From assembly GCA_947167745.1 (NCBI GenBank), contig CAMVJE010000012.1:1-48688 (forward strand): a stretch of 48,688 bases of DNA. The letters run 5' to 3'. A model generated the notes under the pieces. It was not told the origin of the DNA. It made no database searches and was given only the letters and a program-made list of their open reading frames with translations. The position numbers and the translations under genes are program-made. Position 1 is the stretch's first letter. Every line of letters starts with the position of its first letter. Shown in pieces: positions 48,371 through 48,688 of the stretch. Source of the DNA: an uncultured Treponema sp. (lineage in GTDB: Bacteria; Spirochaetota; Spirochaetia; Treponematales; Treponemataceae).

Positions 48371-48688
48371 TTACTTTGCACAGTTTTTGCGATGAGCCTT
48401 GAGCTTTTTAAGTGCCCAGTCGTAGTGGCTTGAAGTCGTGCTTACAAAATAAGAGCCGAGGTCTGTTCCGCCAGTCCACGCAAAGTGTTTTTTGGTGAAA
48501 AGCTCTTCATTGCTGTATTTTTCAATCAGAGAAAGAACCTGAGCGTGAGTTTTTTCAAGATTTTTCTTTGCATCTTCAAGAGATGTTGACTGATTACGGT
48601 TCCAGAACATTACGTTCATCGCTCCATAAGTCTTCCACGAATATTCAGACGGCAGGAAAGCAATCGCAGACTTTGCGTCAGTTTTTCC
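48371..48688 (-). CDS. ClbS/DfsB family protein (5' part beyond window)
   Basis: The frame is open from the right edge of the window through 105 codons to its stop at 48371. The C-terminal pattern, EYSWKTYGAMNVMFW (residues just inside the edge), then EKTHAQVLSLIEKYSNEELF and the ending TTSSHYDWALKKLKAHRK, matches the ClbS/DfsB family of the DinB superfamily. Some of these hydrolyse cyclopropane genotoxins such as colibactin, but most have no known substrate. An internal ATG at 48619 is not the true start, because the family match continues upstream of it. Confidence 0.75.
   Translation of the reverse strand, partial: GKTDAKSAIAFLPSEYSWKTYGAMNVMFWNRNQSTSLEDAKKNLEKTHAQVLSLIEKYSNEELFTKKHFAWTGGTDLGSYFVSTTSSHYDWALKKLKAHRKNCAK

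Overview
The window reads as chromosome of a spirochete of the genus Treponema, most likely a gut or rumen type. Moderate GC, a large set of secreted proteins, lipoproteins and TPR proteins, DapL-type lysine/peptidoglycan biosynthesis, a large membrane-anchored TPR protein like those of the spirochete flagellar collar, and ordinary housekeeping blocks all fit. The genus call is inference from protein resemblance; no rRNA is present. I see no phage, plasmid, insertion sequence with transposase, or CRISPR array. No gap between genes exceeds about 140 bases.

Layout. 1-1531 (minus): a cut-off secreted SH3-like protein and hisC. 1607-4156 (plus): an unknown 645-residue protein, a clear terminator, and ssb. 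4177-8440 (minus): a U32 RNA-hydroxylation protein, a lamin-tail-domain envelope protein and a DUF2259 protein. 8555-14115: a multipass membrane protein (plus), a dolichol/phytol-kinase-like protein and a 1094-residue TPR protein (minus), and a secreted CBM48 protein (plus). 14253-18266 (minus): ffh, gpsA, ndk, ispH. 18400-24271 (minus): yajC-secD-secF, with a membrane protein and a TPR protein upstream. 24393-29142 (plus): an envelope block of lipoprotein, lytic transglycosylase, OmpA-like protein and beta-barrel protein, closed by a terminator. 29208-31739 (minus): sufS and dapL. 31829-38443: a small secreted protein, a large zinc-peptidase/barrel protein (minus), pcrA (plus) and a GH18 protein (minus). 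38495-40715 (minus): lipoproteins, tRNA-Arg(TCT) and a YfgM-like TPR protein. 40784-46015 (minus): a GAF/sigma-54 activator after the scpB-rluB-cmk-rpsA operon. 46081-48688: DUF763 (plus), an SPL-like radical SAM protein and a cut-off ClbS/DfsB-like protein (minus).

Two patterns run across the genes. First, short palindromic repeats sit between genes and also inside reading frames. They are translated in frame within PcrA and DUF763, form the signal-peptide region of the lytic transglycosylase, supply stop codons to SufS and a small secreted protein, and overlap the pcrA promoter. This resembles the Rickettsia palindromic elements in kind, though not necessarily by descent. Second, many first-in-operon genes have the -10 box only 5-10 bases before the ATG and lack a Shine-Dalgarno sequence, which predicts leaderless or nearly leaderless mRNAs. 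Genes inside operons mostly carry good Shine-Dalgarno sites.

All coordinates, motifs and promoter spacings were read by eye. Family names come from motif recognition, without database searches.
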